Shown here: positions 37,640 through 46,544 of the stretch, one piece after another
Position numbering within the stretch: the first letter of the stretch is position 1
Layout of the letters: each line of letters begins with the position of its first letter
Assembly: GCA_031769625.1 (NCBI GenBank)
Contig: JAUIMM010000188.1
Span: 10,779,001 to 10,843,000 of the forward strand
Length of the DNA stretch: 64,000 bases
Source: Taudactylus pleione
Taxonomy: Eukaryota; Chordata; Amphibia; Anura; Myobatrachidae
Reading direction: 5' to 3'
Position numbers and translations under genes: made by a program
The notes under the pieces: model-generated
What the model was told of the DNA's origin: nothing
Database searches by the model: none
Seen by the model: the letters and a program-made list of their open reading frames with translations, nothing else

Positions 37640-37845
37640 ATTGGGCGTGAGGTAAAAAACCATGCGCCCAATTGTAGATTATGCGTGCTCCCGATACTCG
37701 CTGTATCCTATATAAAAAGTGGTCGCAGGGTTTTCAGCTCTGAAAGCCCCACACCTAATAGAAGAGCAAAAATCCTGCACCTGTAGGAAAAACTTTGCAG
37801 GTGCTGGATTTTTGCTATTCTCTCCCACAATTGAATAGGCCCCTA
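37640..37845. mobile_element. Small foldback element inserted in the TATG tract
   Basis: The sequence interrupts TATG-type flanks on both sides (GTATATGTATTGGGCG and CCCCTATGTATGTG). It contains a near-perfect 18-bp hairpin (37,766-37,783 with 37,798-37,815, one mismatch; arms GCAAAAATCCTGCACCTG) and an outer TTGGGCG / CGCCCAA pair at 37,640-37,677. Exact termini are uncertain. Confidence 0.5.
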
Positions 37846-38018
37846 TGTATGTGTATACTATGTATATATATACTAGGTATTTGTTTATGCATATATTCAT
37901 GTGTTCTATGTATAGGATTGTTTATGTACACAAGGGGTGTATCTAGGGGTCTGTGTGCCCCTGGCAAAGTAATGGACTGGCGCCCCCCCCTCCCTCCATA
38001 TTTTCTGAATAATTACAT

Positions 38019-39148
38019 TCTGTCTCCCCAGCCATCCCCCTTCTGTCTCCCCAGTCATCCCCCTTCTGTCTCCCCAGTCACCCCCCTTCTGTCTCCCCAG
38101 CCATCCCCCTTCTGTCTCCCCAGCCATCCCCCTTCTGTCTGCCCAGCCATCCCCTTTCTGTCTCTCCAGTCATCCCCCTTCTGTCTCCCCAGCCATCCCC
38201 CTTCTGTCTGCCCAGCCATCCCCCTTCTGTCTCCCCAGCCACCCCCTTCTGTCTCCCCAGCCACCCCCCTTCTGTCTCCCCAGCCAGCCCCCTTCTGTCT
38301 CCCCAGCCATCCCCCTTCTGCCTCCCCAGCCATCCCCCTTCTGTCTCCCCAGCCATCCCCCTTCTGCCTCCCCAGTCATTAGCCTTTCTCTTTCTGCCTC
38401 CCCAGCCATCCCCCTTCTGTCTCCCCAGCCATCCCCCTTCTGCCTGCCCAGCCATCCCCCTTCTGTCTCTCCAGTCATCCACCTTCTGTCTCCCCAGCCA
38501 TCCCCCTTCTGTCTCCCCAGCCATCCCCCTTCTGTCTGCCCAGCCATCCCCCTTCTGTCTGCCCAGCCATCCCCCTTCTGTCTCCCCAGCCACCCCCTTC
38601 TGTCTCCCCAGCCATCCCCCTTCTGTCTCCCCAGCCACCCCCTTCTGTCTCCCCAGCCACCCCCCTTCTGTCTCCCCAGCCATCCCCCTTCTGCCTCCCC
38701 AGTCATTAGCCTTTCTCTTTCTGCCTCCCCAGCCATCCCCCTTCTGTCTCTCCAGTCATCCACCTTCTGTCTCCCCAGCCATCCCCCTTCTGTCTCCCCA
38801 GCCATCCCCCTTCTGCCTCCCCAGTCATCCCCTTCTGCCTCAACAGCCACCCCCCTTCTGTCTCCCCAGCCATCCCCCTTCTGTCTCCCAGTCATCCCCC
38901 TTCTGCCTCCCCAGCCATCCCCCTTCTGCCTCCCCAGCCATCCTCCTTCTGCCTCAACAGCCACCCCCCTTCTGTCTCCCCAGTCATCCCCTTCTGCCTC
39001 CCCAGTCATCCCCCTTCTGCCTCCCCAGCCATCCCCCTTCTGCCTCCCCAGCCATCCTCCTTCTGCCTCCCCAGTCATTAGCCTTTCCCTTTCTGTGTCC
39101 CCAGCCAACTCTTTTGTGTGTACCCTGCCATCCCCCTTCTTTGTCCCC
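38019..39148. repeat. Array D: 24-bp minisatellite, about 46 copies
   Basis: The unit is CCAGCCATCCCCCTTCTGTCTCC with 23- and 24-bp forms; variants include GCCTCC, TCTCTCCAGTC and CACCCCC. A longer variant, CATTAGCCTTTCTCTTTCTG, recurs at 38,377, 38,704 and 39,076, giving higher-order blocks of about 330-370 bp. The minus strand gives a Gly/Trp/Arg-rich open frame (38,170-39,108, 8-residue period such as GWLGRQKG) that is a repeat artefact. Flanks GGTGTATCTAGGGG (37,937) and ATTTATGCCACTG (39,449-39,461) suggest the array expanded inside a transposon. Confidence 0.95.
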
Positions 39149-39487
39149 AGGCAAACACAGGATTTTTAGGGGGGGGGGGTGTTTCTAAAGGGCACTACTT
39201 TAGGGACACTGCATATGGGGCACCAGCTGCCGTCTCCGTCTGTCTGTAGTCTGTCCCTACTATTTGGTGTTGCTGCTCCTCAGCATATTCTTTTGTCAGT
39301 GTGACACATCCAGCGCGCCCTCCTTGGCATGCCTATATTCTATGTGCAATTGCTGGTGTATCTGCTTGCGAAATGCTACATTACAGTTTCAATGGCTGTG
39401 ACGGGAGGGGGCACCAAATTATAACTTGCCTCCGGGCGTCTGGAATGAATTTATGCCACTGACACTATGTATGTGAACACTATGTAG

Positions 39488-39524
<37 letters not shown>

Positions 39525-39787
39525 CATTTATATGTGTGTAAACTATGTATATTATTGCTACTATAATAAAAGGGTTACCTATTATTTATATTTTTATAAA
39601 GGGGGCATGGATTATTGATACTATAATAAAAGGGGGCACAGGTTGTTGAATTTATATTAAAAGTGTTACAGATTATTGATATTATTTAATGGGGATGACC
39701 ACACCTACAAAAGGCTGGCCACGCCCCCTCAGTGGGCCCCTGCCATTGCATTCCCCTGTGGGCCTTTTATGCCCCAGTCCGACACTG
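39149..39787. repeat. Dispersed-repeat fragments, (TA)n and hAT right end
   Basis: Contains GGCAAACACAGGATTTTTAG (a repeat end also seen at 47,292), a (TA)n run at 39,493-39,521, an imperfect direct repeat ATTATTGATACTATAATAAA at about 39,548 and 39,611, and CCCCAGTCCGACACTG at 39,772-39,787, the terminus of a hAT-type element related to 29,811-30,139. No gene. Confidence 0.6.
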
Positions 39788-40577
39788 CCGTAACCGTAAC
39801 GGCAGCACTAACCCTTACAGTAACCATAACGACATCTCTAACTCTAACCCTTACAGTAACTGTAACGGCATCTCTAACTCTAACCCTTACAGTAACCATA
39901 ACGACATCTCTAACTCTAACCCTTACAGTAACTGTAACGGCATCTCTAACTCTAACCCTTACAGTAACCATAACGACATCTCTAACTCTAACCCTTACAG
40001 TAACTGTAACGGCAACGCTAACCCTTACAGTAACTGTAACGGTATCTCTAACTCTAACCCTTACATTTACCGTAATAGCAACTCTAACCCTTACAGTAAC
40101 TGTAACGGCAACTCTAACCCTTACATTTACCGTAATAGCAACTCTAACCCTTACAGTAACCGTAACGGCATCTCTAACCCTTACAGTAACCGTAACGGCA
40201 TCTCTAACCCTTACATTTACCATAACAGCAACTCTAACCCTTACAGTAACCGTAACGGCATCTCTAACTCTAACCCTTACATTTACCGTAACAGCAACTC
40301 TAACCCTTACAGTAACCGTAACGGCATCTCTAACTCTAACCCTTACATTTACCGTAACAGCAACTCTAACCCTTACAGTAACCGTAAAGGCAGCTCTAAC
40401 TCTAACCCTTACATTTACCGTAACAGCAACTTTAACCCTTACAGTAACCGTAAAGGCAGCTCTAACTCTAACCCTTACAGTAACCATAACGACATCTCTA
40501 ACTCTAACCCTTACAATAACCATAACGACATCTCTAACTCTAACCCTTACAGTAACCGTAATGGCAACTCTAACACT
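39788..40577. repeat. Array E: hexamer-based 30/36-bp minisatellite
   Basis: Blocks such as CCCTTACAGTAACCGTAACG, GCATCTCTAA are 30 bp, or 36 bp with an added CTCTAA. All length changes are multiples of 6, as if built from TAACNN hexamers. For that reason several frames on both strands stay open for 260-306 codons (for example 39,676-40,596 plus, 39,729-40,523 minus) with Thr/Val/Leu or Asn/Ser/Tyr repeats. The array starts at the base after the hAT end at 39,787 and stops at the foldback element at 40,581. Confidence 0.93.
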
Positions 40578-40580
40578 AAT

Positions 40581-40810
40581 GGGGCATACACACTAGATGA
40601 TAAAAGTGAACAATAACGATATTGTTCAACGATATATAGTTCATATCGTTCAGTGTGTATGCACCAAACGACCAATGATGCGCTCTCCCTTGAGTCGTTA
40701 ACGATGTTTTGCAAACATGCAGGCCAATCTGACGATATCATCAGAAAGTGCCTGTTCATGGATGTGGCAGGATGACGTCACTGAATGATATCGTTCAGTG
40801 ACTCATGTCG
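40581..40810. mobile_element. Relative of the 27,440 foldback MITE
   Basis: GCATACACACT (40,584-40,594) and AGTGTGTATGC (40,652-40,662) are perfect 11-bp inverted repeats matching the termini of 27,440-27,713. The sequence between and after them contains ATATCGTT / AACGATAT pairs and GATATCATTC-like motifs of the same family. The TSD and outer right end are unclear. Confidence 0.5.
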
Positions 40811-41094
40811 GGCTTCTGGCAACAGTCTTCTGTCCGTGGTTCAGGATTGCGGCACCGGGATTTCATCAGCCGGCATCCAGATGGTAGGTAATGTAACTAC
40901 ATCCCACCAATGCTATTTTCCTGGAGACATCTCTATAGCACATGCACAAGTCACCAGGAGAATGGATGCCATGCCATTAACCAGTAATTTCAGCCTGCAG
41001 AACCAGCCGACGCAGGACTCCAGAGAGGTAAGTATACTAATTATATGGGCGCAGCAGGGTGTGCGGTGTGGGCCCCCTTGGACCCAGGGGCCTG
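40811..41094. other. Unassigned sequence before the Tc1 element
   Basis: No gene is recognised. GCAGCAGGGTGTGCGGTG at 41,050-41,067 is inversely similar to CACCTCACACCCTGCAGC at 43,517-43,534 on the other side of the Tc1 element, so the Tc1 probably landed in a foldback repeat. Confidence 0.35.
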
Positions 41095-41230
41095 TACAGC
41101 CAAGGTTTGAGAATGACACAAGTATTGGTTTTCACAAAGTTTACTGCTTCAATGTTTTTAGACCATTTTGTCAGATGTTACTCTGGTATACTGAAGTAAT
41201 ATTACCAGCATTTCATAAGTGTCAAAGGGC

Positions 41231-41522
41231 CAGTGGCGTAACTATAATGGGTGCGGGGCCCCGCACCGCACACACTGCACATATATTATTTTAGACTTAC
41301 CTGTTCGTGGTCCCCACGTCAGGTGTCTGCGCTGCTCAGAACACCGGAAAATGGCTGCCATGGCCATTTTTCCGGCGTTCTACGCATGCGCAGTAGACTC
41401 CGGGCACACTCTAGTGCCCGGAGTCTACTAAGGCTCCGGTGGCTGGCTAGCCGCGTCATTTGGAGGAGGGGGCCCCGCACAGGGAGTGCACACGGGCCCC
41501 CTCCTCTCTTAAGACGCCCCTG
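41231..41522. mobile_element. Non-autonomous hAT-like element, 292 bp, with 8-bp TSD
   Basis: The left end CAGTGGCGTAACTATAA and right end CTTAAGACGCCCCTG are inverted counterparts. A perfect 8-bp direct repeat CAAAGGGC flanks the element (41,223-41,230 and 41,523-41,530). The duplicated target spans the junction between the Tc1 left repeat and the element starting at 41,527, so this hAT insertion is the younger event. GGGGCCCCG motifs lie near both ends; there is no transposase. Confidence 0.85.
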
Positions 41523-41526
41523 CAAA

Positions 41527-42467
41527 GGGCTCTATTTATTAACATTATTTTGACTAAACTAAAGTGAAAAAGGGTGTTTTGTGTTTTCACACCCTTTTCA
41601 CATTATTTTAGTATCACCTCTAGTTATTACAGGGCAATTGGAGTAGAATTCGTAAAATTCTACTCCAACCCCTAAGTATCATTTATTTTTAGTAATCAGA
41701 TCGCATTTCCCATAATTGTAATAGGAAATGTGATCTGTCTGGTAGTTACTAAAAATAAATTGTGAAAAAAATATCTGGGGAGGCCCTGTGATAATAACGC
41801 CATCTGGAGGTGGCGTTATCCAGGGTCTCCCCCACTTACCGGAGTCCTACTCTGCCCTAACGGGGAGAGCAGAGCTGGGAGTCGGTCCCAGTAATCAGCT
41901 GTGTGGTCTAAACAGACCACAAGCTGATTCACTGCAAAAAAAAAATAGTGAAAAAAAAATTAAACTTACCTGACTCCAGGGACCGGTGATCGGGGCTCCG
42001 GGTGATGTCCTCCCTCCGGTCAGCTGGTCTCCCATACTGCACTGCGGCCCGGTCATCAGGTGAACGGGTCACAGTGCAGTATGGGAGATCACCTGACCGG
42101 AGGCATGGAGGACATCACCGGAGGCCCGGATCATGCAGGTAAGTGTAATTAAGGGAGGGGTGTTGCGGGGGGGGGAGGGAGGGTCATGAGGGGGTCTGGG
42201 ATCACGGGGGCGGGGCTTAGCGACGGGGGGTAGCAGCGGTGGCCGGTCGGCGCATACGCGGGCACTTTGTCACGGTATTTTTTCCAAAAATACCGTGACT
42301 AGTGTGCGGATGGGATTCGCAGGGACAGAGCTTTCTCGCAAGCTCTGTCCCTGGCAAGGGATTTGTAGTAAATCCTTATGATATTGCCTGAATTCGCAAT
42401 GTGAATTCAGTCGTTAATATCACACTACAATCTGCATTCAATATGCGGATTGTAGTAAATAGAGCCC
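41527..42467. mobile_element. Serial-hairpin foldback element, 941 bp, 3-bp TSD AAA
   Basis: The left end GGGCTCTATTTATTA and right end TAGTAAATAGAGCCC are inverted, flanked by AAA (41,524-41,526 and 42,468-42,470). Between them lie at least seven separate hairpins in a row: 41,564-41,601; 41,638-41,668 (13-bp perfect); 41,681-41,760 (15-bp perfect outer arms plus an inner pair); 41,794-41,819 (9-bp perfect); about 41,962-42,149 (arms of more than 40 bp, imperfect); 42,269-42,299 (14 bp); 42,320-42,353 (14-bp perfect). No ORF of note. The superfamily is probably PIF/Harbinger by end and TSD, but this is inference. Confidence 0.75.
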
Positions 42468-42491
42468 AAAGGCTTTTATTGACAGTAAAGC

Positions 42492-43357
42492 ATCCGGACA
42501 CCATTCATGTGTGGTGGTTGCTTCTCAGCCAAGGGATTGGGCTCACTCAGAATTTTGCCTAAGAACACAGCCATGAATAAAGAATGGTACAAACACATCC
42601 TCCAATCCCCCCTCTAAGTGCCTAAACCTAACCCCCCCCTTCCCCGCCGCCTAAACCTAAGTCCCCCAGGGTACTAACCCTCCCCCTAGCCTAACCCTAA
42701 TCACCCGGGGGGTGCCTAACCCTAAGTCTCCTCCGGGAGCCCCTAACCTAACCCTCTCCCCCCGCAGCTGTCCGCGCTCGGTGCCCGGCATCACTTCGAT
42801 CGGGATACCGGGCGCCGGTCTCCCGACGTCGGTAAAATGACAGGCGTCTAGATTTAAACGCTTGTCATTTAACCCTCGCCGGGATTTAGCAGTGGGGAAG
42901 CCGGCTGTCAGGGTTAGGTCCACCGGCTTCCCGACTGCATACCCTAGACCCAATAGTTATTATTTCTTATCGCCACTATTCATGGCAATAAGAAATAATG
43001 TACTGTCCAAATGTATTTTAAAATATACATCGCAGGGACAGAGCACAGAGGCTCTTATGGCAAAAGTGATAACTAAGTAGCTCGGGGAACAAAACATCGA
43101 AATTTTGGGTCCATGGCCAGGAAACTCCCCAGACCTTAATCCCATTGAGAACTTGTGGTCAATCCTCAAGAGGAGGGTGGACAAACAAAAACCCCACAAA
43201 TTCTGACAAACTCCGAGCATTGATTAGGCAGGAATGGGCGGTCATCAGTCAGTATGTGGCTCAGAATTTGATTGACAGCATGCCAGGGCGAATTGGAGAG
43301 GTCTTGAAAAAGAAGGGTCAATACTGCAAATATTCACTCTGCATAAACTTAATGTAA
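42492..43357 (+). pseudogene. Tc1/mariner transposase C-terminal fragment (disrupted)
   Basis: The first piece, 42,492-42,602, reads MCGGCFSAKGLGSLRILP, then KNTAMNKEWYKHIL, the middle of a Tc1 DDE domain. After the insertion at about 42,605-43,056 the second piece begins MAKVITK, hits a TAG at 43,078-43,080 where Trp is expected, and continues [33 protein letters not shown]. The glutamate of PIENLW (43,147-43,149) is the last acid of the DD34E catalytic triad, which cuts and joins transposon ends. A frameshift near 43,185-43,200 moves the C-terminus (KLRALIRQEW through VLKKKGQYCKY) into another frame, ending at 43,357. The paired HTH DNA-binding domain and first catalytic Asp are absent: the sequence jumps from the left inverted repeat to mid-domain at 42,490. 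Non-functional. Confidence 0.85.
42605..43056 (+). repeat. CCTAACC-rich dispersed repeat X, copy 1 (nested in the Tc1)
   Basis: The sequence inserted in the transposase frame starts with CTAAGTGCCTAAACCTAACC and ends near CGCAGGGACAGAGCACAGAG. It contains CCTAACCCTAA-type motifs, GGGCGCCGGTCTCCCGAC, a foldback around AATGACAGGCGTCTAG / CGCTTGTCATTT, and an AGTTATTATTTCTTATCGCC segment. Copy 2 lies in the opposite orientation at 44,104-44,640 and matches along nearly its whole length by eye. Confidence 0.75.
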
Positions 43358-43512
43358 TTGTCAATAAAAGCCTTTGACACTTATGAAATGCCTGTAATGT
43401 TACTTCAGTATACCATAGTAACATCTGACAAAAAGGTCTAAAAACACTGAAGCAGCAAACTTTTTGAAAACCAATATTTGTGTCATTCTCAAAACTTTTG
43501 GCCATGGCTGTA

Positions 43513-44103
43513 TAACACCTCACACCCTGCAGCCATGATAGATATACGCCAGTGCCATAGGTCAATGTTACCTATCTACAAATCCAGGCCGGACATTCAG
43601 GGGCCTATTTATCAGTGGTGTTGCTATGGCGGAGCAGGCCGCACCGGGTGTCACCCTCAGTGGGGGTGACACCAAACTGCCGGCTCCTCCTCAGTGACAG
43701 GAGACGGGTGCTGCAGTGTGACATTACCCTGCAGCTCTCTGCTCCTGTCACAGAAGAGAAGCTGGCAGTGCATGACACTAGCCTCACTGGGGATGCTGGG
43801 CACGCCCCCGGAGGGATTCCCATGAGACCACGCCCCCTTTATGTTAGACCAGTGGTTCCTCCATTTTGAAAAGCAGAAGCAGCCCCCATAAGTCTCTATG
43901 GGATCTGCTAGGTTGACGGATTTACTTATCTTCAGATGGTGTTAGCCGCTGTAGCCTCACAGATCACCGAAAATTCTGTAGGAACCCTCCCTGGCAATGG
44001 CCATCGCACATGCGCAGTCAGCAAGCAGCACATGCTCAGAAGCGCGGCGGGGTCCCGAAGGAAAAGTGATCACTTCACTTCTTACATATCGCAGCGACAG
44101 GCT
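43513..44103. repeat. Foldback and dispersed repeat sequence
   Basis: Begins with the inverse of the pre-Tc1 flank (CACCTCACACCCTGCAGC). From 43,598 AGGGGCCTATTTATCA is the inverse of TGATAAATATTCCCCT at 44,767-44,782, so a roughly 1.2-kb element spanning 43,598-44,782 with repeat X copy 2 inside is likely. A GGGTGTCACCCTCAGTGG / GGGGTGACACC hairpin sits at 43,649-43,674. No gene. Confidence 0.45.
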
Positions 44104-44640
44104 CCCTTCAGAGCCTCTGTGCTCTGTCCCTGCGATGTACATTTTAAAATACATTTGGACAGTACATTATTTCTTATTGCCATGAATAGTGGCGATAAAA
44201 AATAATAACTATTGGGTCTAGGGTATACAGTTGGGAAGCCGGCGGACCTAACCCTGACAGCCGGCTTCCCGACTGCTTAATCCCGGCAAGGGTTAAATGA
44301 CAGGCGTCTAAATCTAGACGCCTGTCATTTTACCGATGCCGGGAGACCGGCGCCAGGCATCCCGATCAAAGGGATGCCGGGCGCCGAGCGCGAACAGCCG
44401 CGGAGGGGGGGAGGGTTAGGTTAGTGGCTCCCGGGGGAGAATTAGGGTTAGGCACCCCCCTGGGAGATTAGGGTTAGGCTAGGGGGAGGGTGGGTTAGGG
44501 TTAGGCACCCCCTGGGGGACTTAGGGTTTAGGCGGCGGGGAAGGGGGGGTTAGGTTTAGGCACTTAGAGGAGGGATTAGGGTTAGGCACTGGGGGGAAGG
44601 TTAGGGTTAGGCACCCCTAAGGGAGGGTTAGGGTGTAGAA
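44104..44640 (-). repeat. CCTAACC-rich dispersed repeat X, copy 2 (inverted)
   Basis: The reverse complement of copy 1 at 42,605-43,056, with an additional 60 bp of CCTAACCCT-type sequence at its outer end. On this strand it shows GGGTTAGG motifs that resemble, but do not form, telomeric arrays. Together the copies can fold into a stem of about 450 bp. Confidence 0.75.
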
Positions 44641-45586
44641 TAGGTTAGTGAAGACTTACCTTTAGGACGATCGGGATTTTCATCCATGTCGGGCTGCCGC
44701 TGTCGGGATTTGAACCACTGGCCAGGGGTCCGGCGGTAAATCATGCCGATTCCGGGTCTAGAACTTGATAAATATTCCCCTAAGCTTGTTAAATAAGATT
44801 TGCTAACTGTATCCAATTATTTGTTCTTGCAGACGGTGACTGGTCCGCCTGCAAAACCTGCCTCAATTGGCCGATTAGCAGAAAAATGTAAAGTACTATT
44901 TAATATGCCAACAGGATTCCTCATCTATCATACTGTAATTCTGAAACTGATATGAAATCTCCACTATAGCATATTCTGCACCGTCAGGTAAATGCGCCCT
45001 GTGGTATGGATCTCATACGGCTGTTTAGTAATCAGGTTACTAAGTTATACTGAGCTGGAAAGAATGATACTGAATACAGAGACTATTTTAATAGCTTATA
45101 CAGATGATGAAGGGCAGCTGCACCATAAAATAGTGTCATAATATAGTGAAACATAATACAGGACCTATTAAGTTTTGTACAATGTATGTTGCACCTGTTA
45201 TCAGGACAAATTAATCCACCCAAACTGCTCCCGCTATCCATTCAGCTCCCAGCCTGCCCAATTGTTCCCTCAATTTGCTGAATGTTTACAGCAGGTTGCC
45301 TGAAATTTGCAAACTTTTAATAACTTAAATGCAGACATATTAGTTCTACTTGCAAAAGCTGTAAATGGAAACAATATTATAATTAAAACTGCCACTTGCA
45401 AAAAAAATAACACTAAAATGAGGAGCATCAAGAAAATCGGCTGATGTTTAGTGAAACAGAGGACGTTTATGGAGCAAAAAATTAGGCAAGTGGGGGCATA
45501 AAAAGTTTTGCGCAATTTCATGCTCCATATGTCTAGAAACTTTCTGAAGCCGCTGTGTTATTTGTGCTGCGACTGAAATGCTTAAT
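44641..45586. other. Low-copy sequence, nothing recognised
   Basis: After the putative element end at 44,782 the sequence is A/T-rich and shows no similarity I can name. TATTTGTTCTTGCAG ending at 44,832 looks like a splice acceptor, but the following frame is short and unsupported. The minus ORF at 45,270-45,521 is an A/T-rich chance frame. Confidence 0.35.
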
Positions 45587-45783
45587 GGGTCTATTTACTA
45601 AGCAGTGTTAGGAGACAGAGTGAAAAGTGATAAGAAAGTGATAAGGTGCCAGCCAATCAGCTCCCAACTGTCATTTTTCAAACACAGCCTGTGAGATGAC
45701 AGTTGGGAGCTGATTGGCTGGCACCTTATCACTTTCTTATCACTTTTCACTCTGTCTCCTAACACTGCTTAGTAAATAGACCC
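45587..45783. mobile_element. Perfect hairpin MITE, 197 bp, with 88-bp arms
   Basis: The left arm 45,587-45,674 and right arm 45,696-45,783 are exact reverse complements over 88 bp by my base-by-base check; the loop is 21 nt. The ends are GGGTCTATTTACTAAG / CTTAGTAAATAGACCC, resembling the termini of the element at 41,527. The TSD is not clear. The perfect identity of the arms indicates recent origin or gene conversion between arms. Confidence 0.85.
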
Positions 45784-46164
45784 CTATGACTTACAAAAGT
45801 ACATAGTCACAGTCATCTCACCATCACCTCATAATGAAGTTTTAAATTTTTTTCTACTTCTAGCGCTAAGGCTCTTATACGAGTTGGGTATTGGTTGCCA
45901 GCATTCGGGATCCCGACAGGATTAACATACCGACACTTGTTGGTTGGAATGCTAACCCCTCCCCCACTCCCTACCCTAACCCTCCCTCCCTGGTGCCTGA
46001 ACCTAACCCCCCCTCCTCGCATCCAAAATCTAACCCTCCCCCGTTAGTGCCTAACCGGTATTTTGACCATCAGCATCCCATCAGCTGGAATAAAGCATAA
46101 ATAAGGTTTGATAATTCCTGTGGCAGAGGAGTCTATGCGCGTTCTCATTAATGCGTCTTGGAAC
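45784..46164. repeat. Dispersed repeat with CCCTAACCCTCC motifs
   Basis: From 45,888 the sequence has GGGATCCCGACAGG, CATACCGACA and a CCTAACCCTCC run (45,960-46,050), related in style to repeat X. No gene is recognised; ORFs at 45,813-46,022 and 45,891-46,100 are chance frames. Confidence 0.45.
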
Positions 46165-46365
46165 TTCCATTAAACATCACTGTGTACAGTATGTGGCCCG
46201 GGCACAGGTTCAGGTAGGGGAATGGTGGGGGAGGTGGAAACAGAGGTAGAAGCTGGAAAGAAGCAGCTGGTGAGGTGGGAGGTGAACCATGAGAGGACAG
46301 AGTCATGGACACTGATGAGTGGAGAGAAGATGGTTGATGGTGTCAAAGTTGGCACTGCCTTCATA
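46165..46365 (-). pseudogene. Non-LTR retrotransposon reverse-transcriptase fragment
   Basis: On the minus strand, FDTINHLL (46,330-46,347 and on) is followed, one frame over, by HDSVLSWFTSHLTSC (46,270-46,307). A degenerate VPGPHTVHSD segment near 46,170-46,200 aligns in order with the GSVLGPLLFxxY block. AFDTVNHxxLL, then LSWFxSYL, then GVPQGSVLGPLLF is the order of the reverse-transcriptase palm and finger motifs in vertebrate LINEs of the CR1/L2/Rex type, which copy RNA into DNA at the target site. The FADD catalytic box would lie further 3' and is not present. At least one frameshift and heavy decay make the copy dead. The clade is not resolvable. Confidence 0.6.
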
Positions 46366-46544
46366 AACACTGACCCAGCCAATGATTGGCATCCGCACTT
46401 TGTTTTCACCGCTGACAACTATTGTTGTCTGGGTTTTTACAGACCGCAGTGGCTGTAGTGGCAGGAATGGAAAACATATTTATTCAATCAATGTAGAGGC
46501 TGAATTCGACGCACCCCTCCGAATTTCAAAGTCTGCTGGACAAA

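Larger units (their letters stand above)
41097..43510 (+). mobile_element. Defective Tc1/mariner element with three nested insertions
   Basis: The left inverted repeat (41,097-41,226, resuming at 42,468-42,486) matches, inverted, the right inverted repeat at about 43,360-43,510. Shared words include TTTGAGAATGACACAA, TTTTTAGACC, TTTTGTCAGATGTTACT and GCATTTCATAAGTGTCAAAG. The flanks are TA at 41,095-41,096 and 43,511-43,512, the canonical Tc1 target. Long inverted repeats of about 150-200 bp are the IR/DR type. The left terminus lacks about 10 bp present at the right. The transposase N-terminal two thirds are deleted and the rest is frameshifted and interrupted. Insertions are at 41,231-41,522, 41,527-42,467 and about 42,605-43,056. 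Confidence 0.85.

Noticed and set aside
36994..37786. Tyr/Met/Cys-rich ORFs in the TATG tract
   Set aside because: Tetranucleotide repeats read in three frames give this composition without coding potential.
36281..39787. A single 3.5-kb hAT element between the CAGGCTCGGACTGGGGC and CCCCAGTCCGACACTG ends
   Set aside because: The flanking 8 bases (CATACACA and CCGTAACC) do not match, so the ends probably belong to different copies.
39676..40596. 306-codon Thr/Val frame in array E as a secreted or silk-like protein
   Set aside because: All array indels are multiples of 6 bp, so openness is automatic; other frames are equally open.
44400..44640. Interstitial telomere from GGGTTAGG motifs
   Set aside because: The motifs are scattered in a dispersed repeat (repeat X) with GGGGGAG spacers, and the inverse copy at 42,605 has the same layout; there is no (TTAGGG)n run.
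44818..44890. Internal exon after TATTTGTTCTTGCAG
   Set aside because: No matching donor with an open frame and no recognisable peptide; an acceptor-like string occurs by chance.
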